Source of the DNA: Mycolicibacterium tokaiense
GTDB taxonomy: Bacteria; Actinomycetota; Actinomycetes; Mycobacteriales; Mycobacteriaceae
Direction of reading: 5' to 3'
Assembly: GCF_010725885.1 (NCBI RefSeq)
Contig: NZ_AP022600.1
Coordinates: 3,782,001 to 3,846,000, forward strand
Length of the DNA stretch: 64,000 nucleotides
Within the stretch, counting starts at the first letter, position 1. Every line of letters starts with the position of its first letter. Position numbers and translations under genes: made by a program. Positions 24,450 through 34,652 of this stretch are shown here, in pieces. The notes under the pieces are model-generated. The model did no database searches, had not been told where the DNA came from, and was given only the letters and a program-made list of their open reading frames with translations.

Positions 24450-25769
24450 ATGAGCAACCCGTCGCAGTATCCCGCGAACCGGCCTGACCCGCGCCAGGAT
24501 CCGAGTCATTCTGCGGCGCAGTATTATCCGCAGCCGGGCTACGACTGGCGTTACGCGCAGCAGCCGACCGGACCCTACCCCGGTCCCGGCCAGGGCTCGT
24601 ATCACGCTGGGCATCAACCTGTTTCGTCGGCCGGAAACCGGCGCTCGCGCCGTGCGAAGAAGGGTCGCGGAGCACTGGTGGTGGGTGCGGTGGCCGTCGC
24701 CGTGGTGAGCGCAGGCATCGGTGCGGCTGCCGCCGTCACCACCGAGGCGGACCATTCGGCCGCCATGCAGGCCACCATCGCCTCGGCGCCCAGCCAGCCG
24801 GTGGCCGCGGACCTGCCGGCCGGCTCTGTCGAGCAGGTTGCGGCGAAGGTCATGCCCAGCGTCGTCAAGATCGAGATGCGCATGGGCCGCGAGGGTGGGG
24901 AAGGGTCGGGCATCGTGCTCTCGCAGGACGGCCTGATCCTGACCAACAATCACGTGGTGGCCGGGCTGCCCGCCGAGGCCGGCGCACAGCTGGCCTCCAG
25001 CGGCGAGGTGCAGAAGACGGTGACGTTCTCGGACGGTCGCACCGCCCCGTTCACCGTGGTGGGCACGGATCCCGCCGGGGATCTGGCAGTCATTCGGGCG
25101 CAAGGGGTCTCGGGTCTGACCCCCATCACCATCGGATCGTCGTCCGACGTCAAGGTGGGGCAGAACGTGGTGGCCATCGGGTCACCCCTGGGCTTGCAGG
25201 GCACCGTCACCACCGGCATCGTCAGCGCACTGGACCGGCCGGTGGCCGCCGGCGGCGGAGCCGATCAGCAACTCTCGGTGCTCGACGCCATCCAGACCGA
25301 CGCCGCCATCAACCCCGGCAACTCCGGAGGTGCGCTGGTCGACATGAACGGTCGGCTGATCGGGGTCAACTCCGCGATCGCCACCATGGGCGGTGGCCAG
25401 GGATCTCCGGACGCGCAGAGCGGTTCCATCGGCCTGGGCTTTGCCATCCCCGTCGATCAGGCCAAGCGCATCGCCGATGAGCTGATCTCGACCGGCAAGG
25501 CCACGCACGGTTCACTCGGTGTGCAGTTGGGCAACAGCGCCAGCGACAACGGCGCCGCGGTGGCCCAGGTCGAGGCGGGCAGCCCGGCTGCCGCCGCGGG
25601 CCTGCCCAGCGGCGCGGTGATCACCAAGCTGGACAATCGGGTGATCGACGGCCCAGAGGCGCTGATCGCGGCGGTGCGGTCCAAGGCACCCGGCGACCAG
25701 GTCTCACTGACCTACCTGGACGACTCGGGCAACCCGCAGACCGCGGAGGTCACCCTGGGCCAGGCCTGA
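24450..25769 (+). CDS. pepD: HtrA-family serine protease, PepD-like
   Basis: A 439-residue S1C protease. A polar, Pro/Gln/Tyr-rich cytoplasmic tail (1-70) precedes one membrane helix (about 74-96), a trypsin-like domain with catalytic His168 (NNHVV), Asp211 (DLAVIR) and Ser292 (GNSGGAL), and a C-terminal PDZ domain (about 355-439). The layout and many phrases (TVTFSDGRTAPFTVVG, SGSIGLGFAIPVDQAKRIAD) match my memory of M. tuberculosis PepD, an envelope stress protease. ATG 24450 has an AGAAAGAG purine stretch upstream; an earlier in-frame start (24402) lacks one. Confidence 0.85.
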   Translation: MSNPSQYPANRPDPRQDPSHSAAQYYPQPGYDWRYAQQPTGPYPGPGQGSYHAGHQPVSSAGNRRSRRAKKGRGALVVGAVAVAVVSAGIGAAAAVTTEADHSAAMQATIASAPSQPVAADLPAGSVEQVAAKVMPSVVKIEMRMGREGGEGSGIVLSQDGLILTNNHVVAGLPAEAGAQLASSGEVQKTVTFSDGRTAPFTVVGTDPAGDLAVIRAQGVSGLTPITIGSSSDVKVGQNVVAIGSPLGLQGTVTTGIVSALDRPVAAGGGADQQLSVLDAIQTDAAINPGNSGGALVDMNGRLIGVNSAIATMGGGQGSPDAQSGSIGLGFAIPVDQAKRIADELISTGKATHGSLGVQLGNSASDNGAAVAQVEAGSPAAAAGLPSGAVITKLDNRVIDGPEALIAAVRSKAPGDQVSLTYLDDSGNPQTAEVTLGQA

Positions 25770-25773
25770 GTCC

Positions 25774-25809
25774 GATCGAGCTCACCGCTGCTCAGCGGTG
25801 AGCTTGATC
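25774..25809. terminator. Bidirectional terminator hairpin
   Basis: A 17-pair stem (GATCGAGCTCACCGCTG against CAGCGGTGAGCTTGATC with one G-T pair) and a two-base gap lies between the convergent protease and SRPBCC genes and covers the end of the latter. It is one of the strongest hairpins in the window. Confidence 0.7.
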
Positions 25810-26246
25810 GCGGCCAGCGTCTCGGGGATGCCGCGGTGGGCGGCCTCGGTGCGCACGGCGATCTGGGCGTCGGCCTGATCGCCGTAGCGCTCGGCGAACC
25901 CCGCCCGGCCCTTGGGGAGAAACGTCCACTGCTCGGTCAGGCGGGTTCCACCGTCGATGGGCGTCAGGACGAATCCCCAGCGCACCCAACCCTCGTTGAC
26001 CTCCCAGGCGAATTCCCGCCCGCTGTCGGCCACCACCACCTGGCTACGCGTCTCCCAGGTGCGATCGGGGGTTTCGTTGCGGCCGGTGAACCATGCGCCG
26101 ACCTGGGGGCCTGCGCCCTCGTCCCACCAGCACGCACGACAGATGGGGCTCCACTGGCCCATCCGGGTGACGTCGGAGACCAGCGCGTAGAGCGCCTCGG
26201 GGTCGGAGTCGATGTCGATGGAGGCGGAGTACTCGAATTCGGACAC
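25782..26246 (-). CDS. SRPBCC (START-like) family protein
   Basis: A 154-residue protein with the helix-grip fold pattern of SRPBCC/polyketide-cyclase-like proteins: FEYSASIDIDSDPEALYALVSDVTRMGQWSP at the start (shown here in family terms), a mid-protein sheet, and a long C-terminal helix. Such proteins bind hydrophobic ligands in a deep cavity; enzymatic activity is not evident. GTG start at 26246; a longer frame upstream is antisense to the hydrolase gene and was rejected. Confidence 0.8.
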   Translation of the reverse strand: MSEFEYSASIDIDSDPEALYALVSDVTRMGQWSPICRACWWDEGAGPQVGAWFTGRNETPDRTWETRSQVVVADSGREFAWEVNEGWVRWGFVLTPIDGGTRLTEQWTFLPKGRAGFAERYGDQADAQIAVRTEAAHRGIPETLAAIKLTAEQR

Positions 26247-26346
26247 GGCTCCGAGTATTGCAGCGCCGATAGTTGACAGCTGTCGAGTAAACTCGTCACA
26301 CGGTCGGGGCAAGGGTGCCCGCGGCCACGGCGCGGGAGGTCGATCC

Positions 26347-27285
26347 ATGGCAGTGCACCCGGTACGGCACGTCCCTTTGCCACCTGGTCGGCCCGCGATC
26401 GTTCGCGGGGCCGACGGGACCCGGCTCCACACCGAGGTCTTCGGGCCGCCGGACGGATACCCGATCGTCCTGGCGCACGGCATCACCTGCGCCATCAGTG
26501 TCTGGCACGAGCAGATCAACGACCTGGCCCGCGACCATCGGGTCATCGCATTCGACCACCGGGGCCATGGCCGCAGTGGGGTGCCGCCGCGCGGGCACTA
26601 CAGCCTCAATCATTTGGCCTCCGACCTGGATTCGGTCCTCGAGGCCACGCTCGCCCCGGGCGAGCGTGCAGTGATCGCGGGGCATTCGATGGGCGGTGTC
26701 GCCATCACGTCGTGGGCCGAGCGCTACCCCCACAAGGTCGCCCAGCGTGCCGACGCGGTGGCGCTCATCAACACCACCACCGGCGAGATCGTCCGTCAGG
26801 TCCGGTTCCTGTCCGTGGCACCACGGCTGGCGGGCGGGCGGGTGGCCGTCGGCTCCCGCATCATCCGCACCTTCGGCGGTGTCCCGGCGCTGCGCGCGGC
26901 CGCGCGGCCCAGCCGTCGCTTCGTCGCCGCACTGGCGGTCGGGCGTGATGCGGCCCCAGACGTCGCTGATCTGGTGTACGACCTGTACGCCGCCACCCCG
27001 CCGGCGGGCCGCGCCGGGTGTGCCCGCGCGTTGGTCGATTCCATCGAGAAGCGGCACATCAGGCTGCACGGCCTCACTGTGCCGACGCTGGTGATCGGCA
27101 GTGAACACGACCGGCTGCTGCCGATTGATTCCTCCCGCCGGATCGCCCGGGACCTGCCCAACCTGGCCGGCCTGGTGGAACTGCCCGGTGGCCACTGCGC
27201 CATCCTGGAACGCCCGGCCGAGGTCAACGAACAGCTGCGCCGGCTGGTTCAGTCGGCCACGCAGGACACCTCGTCGACCGGATAG
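26347..27285 (+). CDS. Alpha/beta hydrolase
   Basis: A 312-residue hydrolase. The oxyanion HGITC region is near residue 44, the nucleophile elbow GHSMGG near 111-116, an acid residue follows in IGSEHDRLLP and the catalytic His is in GGHCAILERP. There is a lid-like insertion after the elbow. Substrate unknown; this type covers esterases, epoxide hydrolases and C-C hydrolases. The start at ATG 26347 aligns with the first conserved strand; a longer frame from 26212 overlaps the divergent SRPBCC gene. Confidence 0.88.
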   Translation: MAVHPVRHVPLPPGRPAIVRGADGTRLHTEVFGPPDGYPIVLAHGITCAISVWHEQINDLARDHRVIAFDHRGHGRSGVPPRGHYSLNHLASDLDSVLEATLAPGERAVIAGHSMGGVAITSWAERYPHKVAQRADAVALINTTTGEIVRQVRFLSVAPRLAGGRVAVGSRIIRTFGGVPALRAAARPSRRFVAALAVGRDAAPDVADLVYDLYAATPPAGRAGCARALVDSIEKRHIRLHGLTVPTLVIGSEHDRLLPIDSSRRIARDLPNLAGLVELPGGHCAILERPAEVNEQLRRLVQSATQDTSSTG

Positions 27286-27298
27286 CCGCCCGGCGGTG

Positions 27299-28636
27299 TC
27301 ACCCCAGGGCCGTGGCCACCTCCCGGGCCGCCCGCAGGCCCGAGCGGACCGCGCCGTCGAGGAAGCCGGTCCAGACGTCGGCAGTCTCGGTGCCGGCCCA
27401 GAAGACGGGCCCGACAGGCTCGCGCAGCCAGCGCCCCACCGTCGTCCATGATCCGGGCGGCACCGCTGCGGTGGGGCCGCCCGGCGAGAACGCCTCACTG
27501 CCCCAACAGAAATCGACGTAATCCACCGGGTGCCGGGCCGCGTCGCCGAACAGCTCGGCGAAACAGTCCAATGCCTGGGCGCGGCGCCGGGCCGGATCCC
27601 ACCCGTCGAACTGCCGGGAATCGACGAAGCCGAGCAGGATCCCCGGGCCGTCGGCCGGGCTGACGTCGAAGGTGATGAACACCGGCCCGCCGTCGGACAG
27701 GGCCTGGCCGGACTTGCCGTCGGCCCGCCAGAACGGGCTCTCGTAGGCGGCAAAGGCCTTGCTCAACGCGCCCTGTGGCCATACCCGGGCCAATTGGGCG
27801 CTGCCGTCGGGAAGTGCGGGGGAGAAGGTGATGTGACCGCGGTGCTGTGGGGGGACGGCGACGACCAGCGCCCGCGCGGTCACGGTGCCGGCCGTCGACA
27901 CGACGCTGACTCCGGCGTCCCCGTGCTCCACCGCCTCCACGGCGGCGCTCAGCTGCACCCGGTCACCCAGCTGGGCAGCCATCCGCACCGCGATCTGGTG
28001 GGTTCCCGTCGCGAAGTGATCCTGCTGTGCGCCGTCGCGCACGTCCAGCATCCGGTCCAGACCGCCGGCTGCCTTGACGTAGCGCAGTGCGTGCAGCAGC
28101 GACACGTCCGCCGGCTCACAACCCCAGGTCACCCTCGACATGATCGCCAGCAGATCCCTGGTCCCCGCGGTGGCCCGCACCGCGTGCAACCAGTCCGCCA
28201 GCGACTGGTCGTCGAGTGCCCGCGCCCGCGGCGCCGCCCACGGTCGAGCCACCGGCACCGAGCGCGCCAGTCGGCCGAACTGCCACTGGATCCGGGCGAT
28301 GTCGGCCAGACTGACCGGCGAGAGCGACGGAATGGTGCCGGAATACGTCCGCACCCGGCCCCGCCACCGGATCAGGTTGGCTCCGCTGTTGTGGGTTGGT
28401 GTTGTCGGACAATCCAGTTCGGCGGCCAGGGCCAGTACGGCGTCCTGGGTGGGGCCGACGAACGCCGCCCCCAGGTCCACCGGCACCCCGGCCACCGATC
28501 CGGGCGCGGTTCGGCCTCCCACCCGGTCGCGGCCCTCCAGCACCAGCACCTGGAGCCCGGCCCGGACCAGCTCCCGGGCGGCGGTCAAGCCCGCGAACCC
28601 GGCACCCACCACCACGACGTCGACACGATCACGCAC
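27299..28636 (-). CDS. FAD-dependent amine oxidase (MAO-like)
   Basis: A 445-residue flavoprotein. The FAD motif [20 protein letters not shown] begins at about residue 7, then [11 protein letters not shown], and the C-terminal FAD-binding part has [23 protein letters not shown]. This is the layout of monoamine/polyamine oxidases; no covalent-FAD Cys is obvious in the final motif. I chose GTG 28636 because the longer frame overlaps the divergent F420-oxidoreductase gene. The promoter region shared with that gene is only 31 bases. Confidence 0.85.
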   Translation of the reverse strand: MRDRVDVVVVGAGFAGLTAARELVRAGLQVLVLEGRDRVGGRTAPGSVAGVPVDLGAAFVGPTQDAVLALAAELDCPTTPTHNSGANLIRWRGRVRTYSGTIPSLSPVSLADIARIQWQFGRLARSVPVARPWAAPRARALDDQSLADWLHAVRATAGTRDLLAIMSRVTWGCEPADVSLLHALRYVKAAGGLDRMLDVRDGAQQDHFATGTHQIAVRMAAQLGDRVQLSAAVEAVEHGDAGVSVVSTAGTVTARALVVAVPPQHRGHITFSPALPDGSAQLARVWPQGALSKAFAAYESPFWRADGKSGQALSDGGPVFITFDVSPADGPGILLGFVDSRQFDGWDPARRRAQALDCFAELFGDAARHPVDYVDFCWGSEAFSPGGPTAAVPPGSWTTVGRWLREPVGPVFWAGTETADVWTGFLDGAVRSGLRAAREVATALG

Positions 28637-28648
28637 GGATACCAGTGA

Positions 28649-28664
28649 AGCAGCATAAGCTGCT
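28649..28664. promoter_or_regulatory. Palindrome and leaderless -10 box in divergent promoter
   Basis: AGCAGC and GCTGCT form a perfect six-base inverted repeat around ATAA. On the plus strand TAAGCT (28656-28661) lies six bases before the GTG at 28668, so the F420-oxidoreductase mRNA is predicted to start at its initiation codon, and a protein bound to the palindrome would block it. Confidence 0.45.
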
Positions 28665-28667
28665 GAC

Positions 28668-29642
28668 GTGAAGATCCAGACGGCATTGTTCGGACCCACG
28701 AATGCCATCGCCCGCGCCCACGAACTCAAAGATGCCGGAGCCACCGGCGTTTTCACATTTGAAGGACCCAACGACGTCTTCGCCCCACTGACCCTGGCGT
28801 CGACCGTGGACGGGCTGGATCTGATGACCAATGTGGCGATTGCATTTCCGCGCAATCCGATTCACCTGGCCCATCAGGCCAATGACCACCAGCTGATGAG
28901 CCAGGGCCGCTTCACCCTCGGGCTGGGTACCCAGATCCGCACGCAGATCGAGAAGCGCTTCGGCGCTGACTTCGACCGGCCGGTGGCCAGGATGGTCGAG
29001 CTGATCGCTGCGCTGCGGGCCATCTTCGAGGCCTGGAACACCGGCGAACGGTTGCGGTTCGAGGGCGACTTCTATCGCCACACGCTGATGACGCCGAACT
29101 TCAGCCCCGGCCCCAATCCGTTTGGGCCGCCGCCGATCTACGTCGGCGCGCTGGGTCCGCGGCTGACCCGGGCCACCGCCGAGCATGCCGACGGCCTGCT
29201 GGTGATGCCGTTCGGGTCGGCGAAGTTCCTGCACGAGTCCACCATGCCCGCGGTGCGCGACGGCCTGGCCGCGGCCGGGCGCAGCGGGGCCGACTTCGCC
29301 GTGGTGCCCGAGATCATCGTCTCCGCCGGCGAGGACCACACTGCGACCCGACGGCTGCTGGCGTTCTACGGGTCCACCCCGGCTTACAAGCCGGTGCTCG
29401 ACATCCACGGCTGGGGAGATCTGCAGCCGCAACTGCACGCATTGTCCAAGCAGGGCCGCTGGCAGGATATGGGCGCGCTGATCGATGACGAGGTGCTGCA
29501 CACCATCGCCGCCTGCGGCACGCCGGCCGAGATCGCCGAGCACATCCGCAAACGTGTTGCCGGCGTGGCGGATACGGTGTGCCTGTATCAGCCGGGCCCG
29601 ATCCCCGTAGAGGCCCTGGCCGCCATCGTCGACCACCTGTGA
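28668..29642 (+). CDS. LLM-class F420-dependent oxidoreductase
   Basis: A 324-residue luciferase-like protein with a complete TIM-barrel pattern: [20 protein letters not shown] near the start, [39 protein letters not shown] (the bulge and cofactor loop), [23 protein letters not shown] and a C-terminal helical region. It probably uses reduced coenzyme F420. I cannot name the substrate; the family includes the mycobacterial group known as TIGR03617-like. The start is the GTG at 28668. Confidence 0.88.
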   Translation: MKIQTALFGPTNAIARAHELKDAGATGVFTFEGPNDVFAPLTLASTVDGLDLMTNVAIAFPRNPIHLAHQANDHQLMSQGRFTLGLGTQIRTQIEKRFGADFDRPVARMVELIAALRAIFEAWNTGERLRFEGDFYRHTLMTPNFSPGPNPFGPPPIYVGALGPRLTRATAEHADGLLVMPFGSAKFLHESTMPAVRDGLAAAGRSGADFAVVPEIIVSAGEDHTATRRLLAFYGSTPAYKPVLDIHGWGDLQPQLHALSKQGRWQDMGALIDDEVLHTIAACGTPAEIAEHIRKRVAGVADTVCLYQPGPIPVEALAAIVDHL

Positions 29643-29648
29643 TGTGCT

Positions 29649-30760
29649 CTAGGGGGCGACGGTCAGCCAATCGCTGAAGCCGGAGGGGTCGTGGCGGCCC
29701 AGCGCGCCGTGCTCGAACAGGCCCCAGCCTTCGCGCTGGGAACCACCGTCGTGACAGACCGCGCGGCCCACATGGTCGATGACGCCGAACCCGGCGCGGC
29801 CGACGATGGCGGGATCGGTCATGTCGTAGGTCAGGCGCTCGGTGAAGTCCGCGCCCTTCCACACTCCGTGGATCCAGTCGGAGTCGCCGCCGTAGCCGCC
29901 CCCGACGTGAATCGGCACGGCCAGCTTGGATTCCACCTCGAAGCGCACTGCCGAACCGTCGCCGGCGGTGGCATCGATGGTGGCGCCGGTGGGAATGCGG
30001 GTGCCCGAGCGGTAGTGGATCTTCACCCGCGGCCAGCCCAGTTGCTCCACCCGGCCGTCCTTCCAGATGCGGGTGCAGTCGTTGAGGGAGCGGAAGCCGC
30101 TGGGCTCCTCCTGGATGATGAGCACGATGGCGAAGTCGTCGAACGCCATGGGCACGTAGAGCCACCACATGCCCTCGAACGGCGGGTCCGCGGGCCGGCC
30201 GGCCGGTTCCGGTTCGCCGATGGGGCGGATGCCCCAGGAGCGGTCCCTGGTGCCGATCCAGCGGGCCGGGTCGACGGCGATGTCCGCACCGTCGACGGTG
30301 ATGGTGCCGCTCCAGGCGCCCACCTGGGCGAACCGCTGGGCGTCCAGCGTCACGCGGGAGCCCGCCCGCAGGATGTGGCGTTGTTCCTGCACCGCGTCGA
30401 ACAGGCCGTCCCAGGTGAGATCTGCGGCCACGCCCTCGGTGTCATCGAGGATGATGCGCAGCTTGTGCAGCGGCTCGTCGACCTCCACCCGGTAGTTGCC
30501 GACGTGCTGGTGGAGCCGGTCGGCGTCGATGGCATCTGAGAGGTGCACGGCGGTCTGGGTGTCACCGCGCCGCACCAGGAAGAACGCGTCCTTCACACCG
30601 AGGTTGGGGTAGTAGCCGATGCCGGTGATGACGAAGATGTCACCGCTGCGGTCGTGGGCGTTGAAATACGAGCGGTCATAGAAGTTGCGGTCGCTGGACC
30701 CCGGCCAGGCAATCGGCTGGGGCAGTTGGTGAACCGGGAACTCATCCATCGGGCCGAGCA

Positions 30761-30761
<1 letters not shown>
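29649..30761 (-). CDS. Conserved hypothetical protein, two-domain beta-rich
   Basis: A 370-residue soluble protein without signal peptide. It has an N-terminal beta-rich half (SDRNFYDRSYFNAHDRSGDIFV; GYYPNLGVKDAFFLVRRG) and a C-terminal half starting at RSWGIRPIGEPE with many Trp and Gly residues, which resembles the lipocalin-like CrtC/AttH fold and the DUF7064/DUF7065 pair. No catalytic motif is evident. The ATG overlaps the kinase stop as TGATG, so the two proteins are co-translated and probably work on the same compound. A second possible start is the ATG at 30749. Confidence 0.7.
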
Positions 30762-32546
<1,785 letters not shown>

Positions 32547-32549
32547 CGG

Positions 32550-33407
32550 GTGGACATGGGCAGACTCGACGGTGAGGTCGCCATCGTGACGGGCGCCAGT
32601 CGTGGACTGGGCCGGGCCACGGCGCTGGCGCTGGCCGCCGAGGGGGCGGCGGTGGCCGTCGTGGCGCGCACCGAGCAGGTGTGGGACGACCGACTGCCCG
32701 GAACCATCGGCGAGACGGTGCACCAGATCGAGGCGGCGGGCGGTCGCGCGGTCGCCATCCGAGCCGACCTGCTGGACCGTGACGACATTCCCCGGTTGGT
32801 CGAGCACGCCCGCTCGGCGTTGGGGCCCATCACGGTGCTGGTGAACAACGCCGCCTTCACCGCGCCCGGGCGCCCCGGCGGCGCGCCAAGACGAACCGCT
32901 GTCAGAGCGGCTGCACCGCGACCGGATTGGCCCCCGTTTGTGGGAACACCGCTGCCGGCCTTTCGCCGGCACTTCGAGATCGCGGTGTTCGCCCCCTATG
33001 AACTGATGCAACTGACGGCCCCCGGCATGATCGAGGCGGGTCACGGCGCGATCATCAACATCAGCTCGGTGGCATCGCGCATCCCCGGCTCCGGTCCCTA
33101 CAACGACGTCTCCGGTGGGATCCTGCCCGGCTACGGCGGCTCCAAGGCGGCGCTGGAACACCTGACCTCCTCGGCGGCCTACGAACTGGCCCGTCACAAC
33201 ATCTCGGTCAATGCCCTGTCGCCGTCACTGCCGATGATGACGCCCGGATTGTCCTATTACCGCACCGATTTCGACGAGACCGGCTCCGAGGACGAATTCG
33301 CCGAAGCGGTGGTGCGGCTGGCGCTGGTGGAGCCTGCCCAGGTGACCGGCCGCACCATCGGGCACCGAGAGGTGCTCGACGGGAGCTATCTGCCGTTCCG
33401 GTCGTGA
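32550..33407 (+). CDS. SDR family oxidoreductase with central insertion
   Basis: A 285-residue SDR: TGASRGLG at about 15-22, NNAA near 104, Ser in NISSVASRIPG and YGGSK near 192-196. Between NNAAFTAPG and the helix PAFRRHFEI there is an Arg/Pro-rich insertion of about 25 residues, and the loop before the active Tyr is also long. GTG 32550 is preceded by AAGGAG. It is co-transcribed with the TetR gene and converges on the next SDR, with 22 bases of overlap at the 3' ends. Confidence 0.85.
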   Translation: MDMGRLDGEVAIVTGASRGLGRATALALAAEGAAVAVVARTEQVWDDRLPGTIGETVHQIEAAGGRAVAIRADLLDRDDIPRLVEHARSALGPITVLVNNAAFTAPGRPGGAPRRTAVRAAAPRPDWPPFVGTPLPAFRRHFEIAVFAPYELMQLTAPGMIEAGHGAIINISSVASRIPGSGPYNDVSGGILPGYGGSKAALEHLTSSAAYELARHNISVNALSPSLPMMTPGLSYYRTDFDETGSEDEFAEAVVRLALVEPAQVTGRTIGHREVLDGSYLPFRS

Positions 33408-34399
33408 TGTGTAGGGGACACCAACTCCTCGCTGAGTTGCCACAGCCGCCGTGCGGACTCCGGATCAATGGCGTGCGGCGCGACCTCGGCGGGAATCGCC
33501 TGGTCCGGGCTGAAGGTCATCGGCACATCGCCGGCCACCACAGGTGAGATGTCGTTGTCCATCAGGTACACGCCGCCGATTCCGGCCAGCAGCGGACTGG
33601 TGGCGGCGAACACGATGGTGGCTGCCCCCTGTGCCGCGGTCTTGCGCCCGGTCTCGGGCCGGATGATGGCGTGGCCGGCCGCGTCGATGAGGCCCATCGT
33701 GCGCAACTGCTCGGGTCCGCCGGCGGCGTTCAAGGCGGTGCCCACCACCACGCCTGGATGCACGGCATAGCCGCGGATGCCGTCGGTGCGATAACGACGA
33801 TCGAGCTCGACGGTGAACAACACGTTGGCGACCTTCGACTGCGCATAAGCAACGTCCGGGTTGTAACCGTTCTCGAAATGCAGGTCTTCCCAACGAATGT
33901 GACCGAAACGCTGGGCCCCGGAAGACACGGTGACCACCCGCGCACCTCGTGCGGCACGCAGCACGGGGAGCAGGCCGAGTGTCAACTGGAAGTGGCCGAG
34001 GTGATTGGTGGCGAATTGCGCCTCGAAGCCGCGTGCGTCTCGCTGCACTGCGGCGGGGGCCGGCAACCCGGCATTGTTGATCAGGATGTGTAACGGGCGG
34101 CCGGTTTCCCGCCAGCCGGCGGTGAACCGGTCAATGGACAGTGGATCCATCAAGTCCAGTCGGCGAATGTCGACGTTGAGCCCGGAAAGCGCCTGCGCGG
34201 CCCGATCGGGGTTGCGAGCCGCGACCGTCACCGCGGCACCGGCTCCGGCGAGCGCACGGGTGGTCTCGGCACCCAGTCCCGAATGGCCGCCTGTGACAAC
34301 GGCATTGACGCCGGTGAGCTCGACTCCGGCCAGGATGTCTGCGGTGGTGGACGCGGCTGTGAAGCCTGAGCCCAGCGGATGTTGGTGGTGGGAGGTCAT
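33386..34399 (-). CDS. SDR family oxidoreductase (retinol dehydrogenase-like)
   Basis: A 337-residue SDR of the long mycobacterial type. TGGHSGLG is at about 33-40, NNAGLP near 108, VSSGAQRFG gives the Ser, YAQSK the Tyr/Lys pair, and HPGVVVGT follows. The C-terminal 100 residues extend the fold, as in RDH/WW-domain oxidoreductase-like proteins. The ATG at 34399 is preceded by a promoter with a perfect palindrome between its -35 and -10 boxes; the frame is open further upstream through a crotonase-like fragment. Confidence 0.88.
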   Translation of the reverse strand: MTSHHQHPLGSGFTAASTTADILAGVELTGVNAVVTGGHSGLGAETTRALAGAGAAVTVAARNPDRAAQALSGLNVDIRRLDLMDPLSIDRFTAGWRETGRPLHILINNAGLPAPAAVQRDARGFEAQFATNHLGHFQLTLGLLPVLRAARGARVVTVSSGAQRFGHIRWEDLHFENGYNPDVAYAQSKVANVLFTVELDRRYRTDGIRGYAVHPGVVVGTALNAAGGPEQLRTMGLIDAAGHAIIRPETGRKTAAQGAATIVFAATSPLLAGIGGVYLMDNDISPVVAGDVPMTFSPDQAIPAEVAPHAIDPESARRLWQLSEELVSPTHHDRNGR

Positions 34400-34420
34400 A
34401 GACGGCAATCTGGGAGAAGC

Positions 34421-34433
34421 GGAACAGTGCTCC
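34421..34433. repeat. Second, degenerate copy of the SDR operator
   Basis: GGAACAGTGCTCC is an imperfect 13-base dyad centred 25 bases from the perfect GGAGCG/CGCTCC palindrome and ends in the same CTCC. It may be a weaker second site for the same repressor. Confidence 0.3.
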
Positions 34434-34438
34434 GTCTC

Positions 34439-34468
34439 ACTATATGGAGCGACGCTCCGTTTGGTCAA
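34439..34468 (-). promoter_or_regulatory. Promoter with TetR-type operator in the spacer
   Basis: On the minus strand TTGACC (34468-34463) and TATAGT (34444-34439) are 18 bases apart, and the spacer holds GGAGCGTCGCTCC (34458-34446), a perfect dyad. This is the classic layout for a TetR-type repressor that excludes polymerase. It would drive the SDR gene at 34399; the leader is about 33 bases. Confidence 0.65.
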
Positions 34469-34540
34469 GGGCTCGGTATCTGTTGCTTGTTCCTGGCGGC
34501 CACCTCGTCCTTGCGTCCGGCCAACCCGCTGATGTCGGGG

Positions 34541-34600
34541 CGGGCGGTTGAGTGTCAGGACTCGTACCGCACCGTCACCGGCCGTCAACACCAGGGTCAT
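34541..34600 (-). pseudogene. Crotonase N-terminal remnant
   Basis: From an ATG at 34600 the minus strand encodes about 20 residues, MTLVLTAGDGAVRVLTLNRP, which is a textbook enoyl-CoA hydratase/isomerase N terminus (beta strand, then LNRP). After a few more codons (PRH) the similarity stops and no crotonase body follows. It looks like the 5' end of a deleted gene. Confidence 0.4.
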
Positions 34601-34645
34601 GACTGGGCACTCTGGCCACTGCGCCCGCCGCCAATCTCCGGTCAC

Positions 34646-34651
34646 TAATCT
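34646..34651 (+). promoter_or_regulatory. Candidate -10 box of the amidase gene
   Basis: TAATCT ends seven bases before the ATG at 34659 (the second of two in-frame ATGs), so a leaderless message starting there is possible. No convincing -35 box is visible. Confidence 0.3.
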
Positions 34652-34652
34652 C

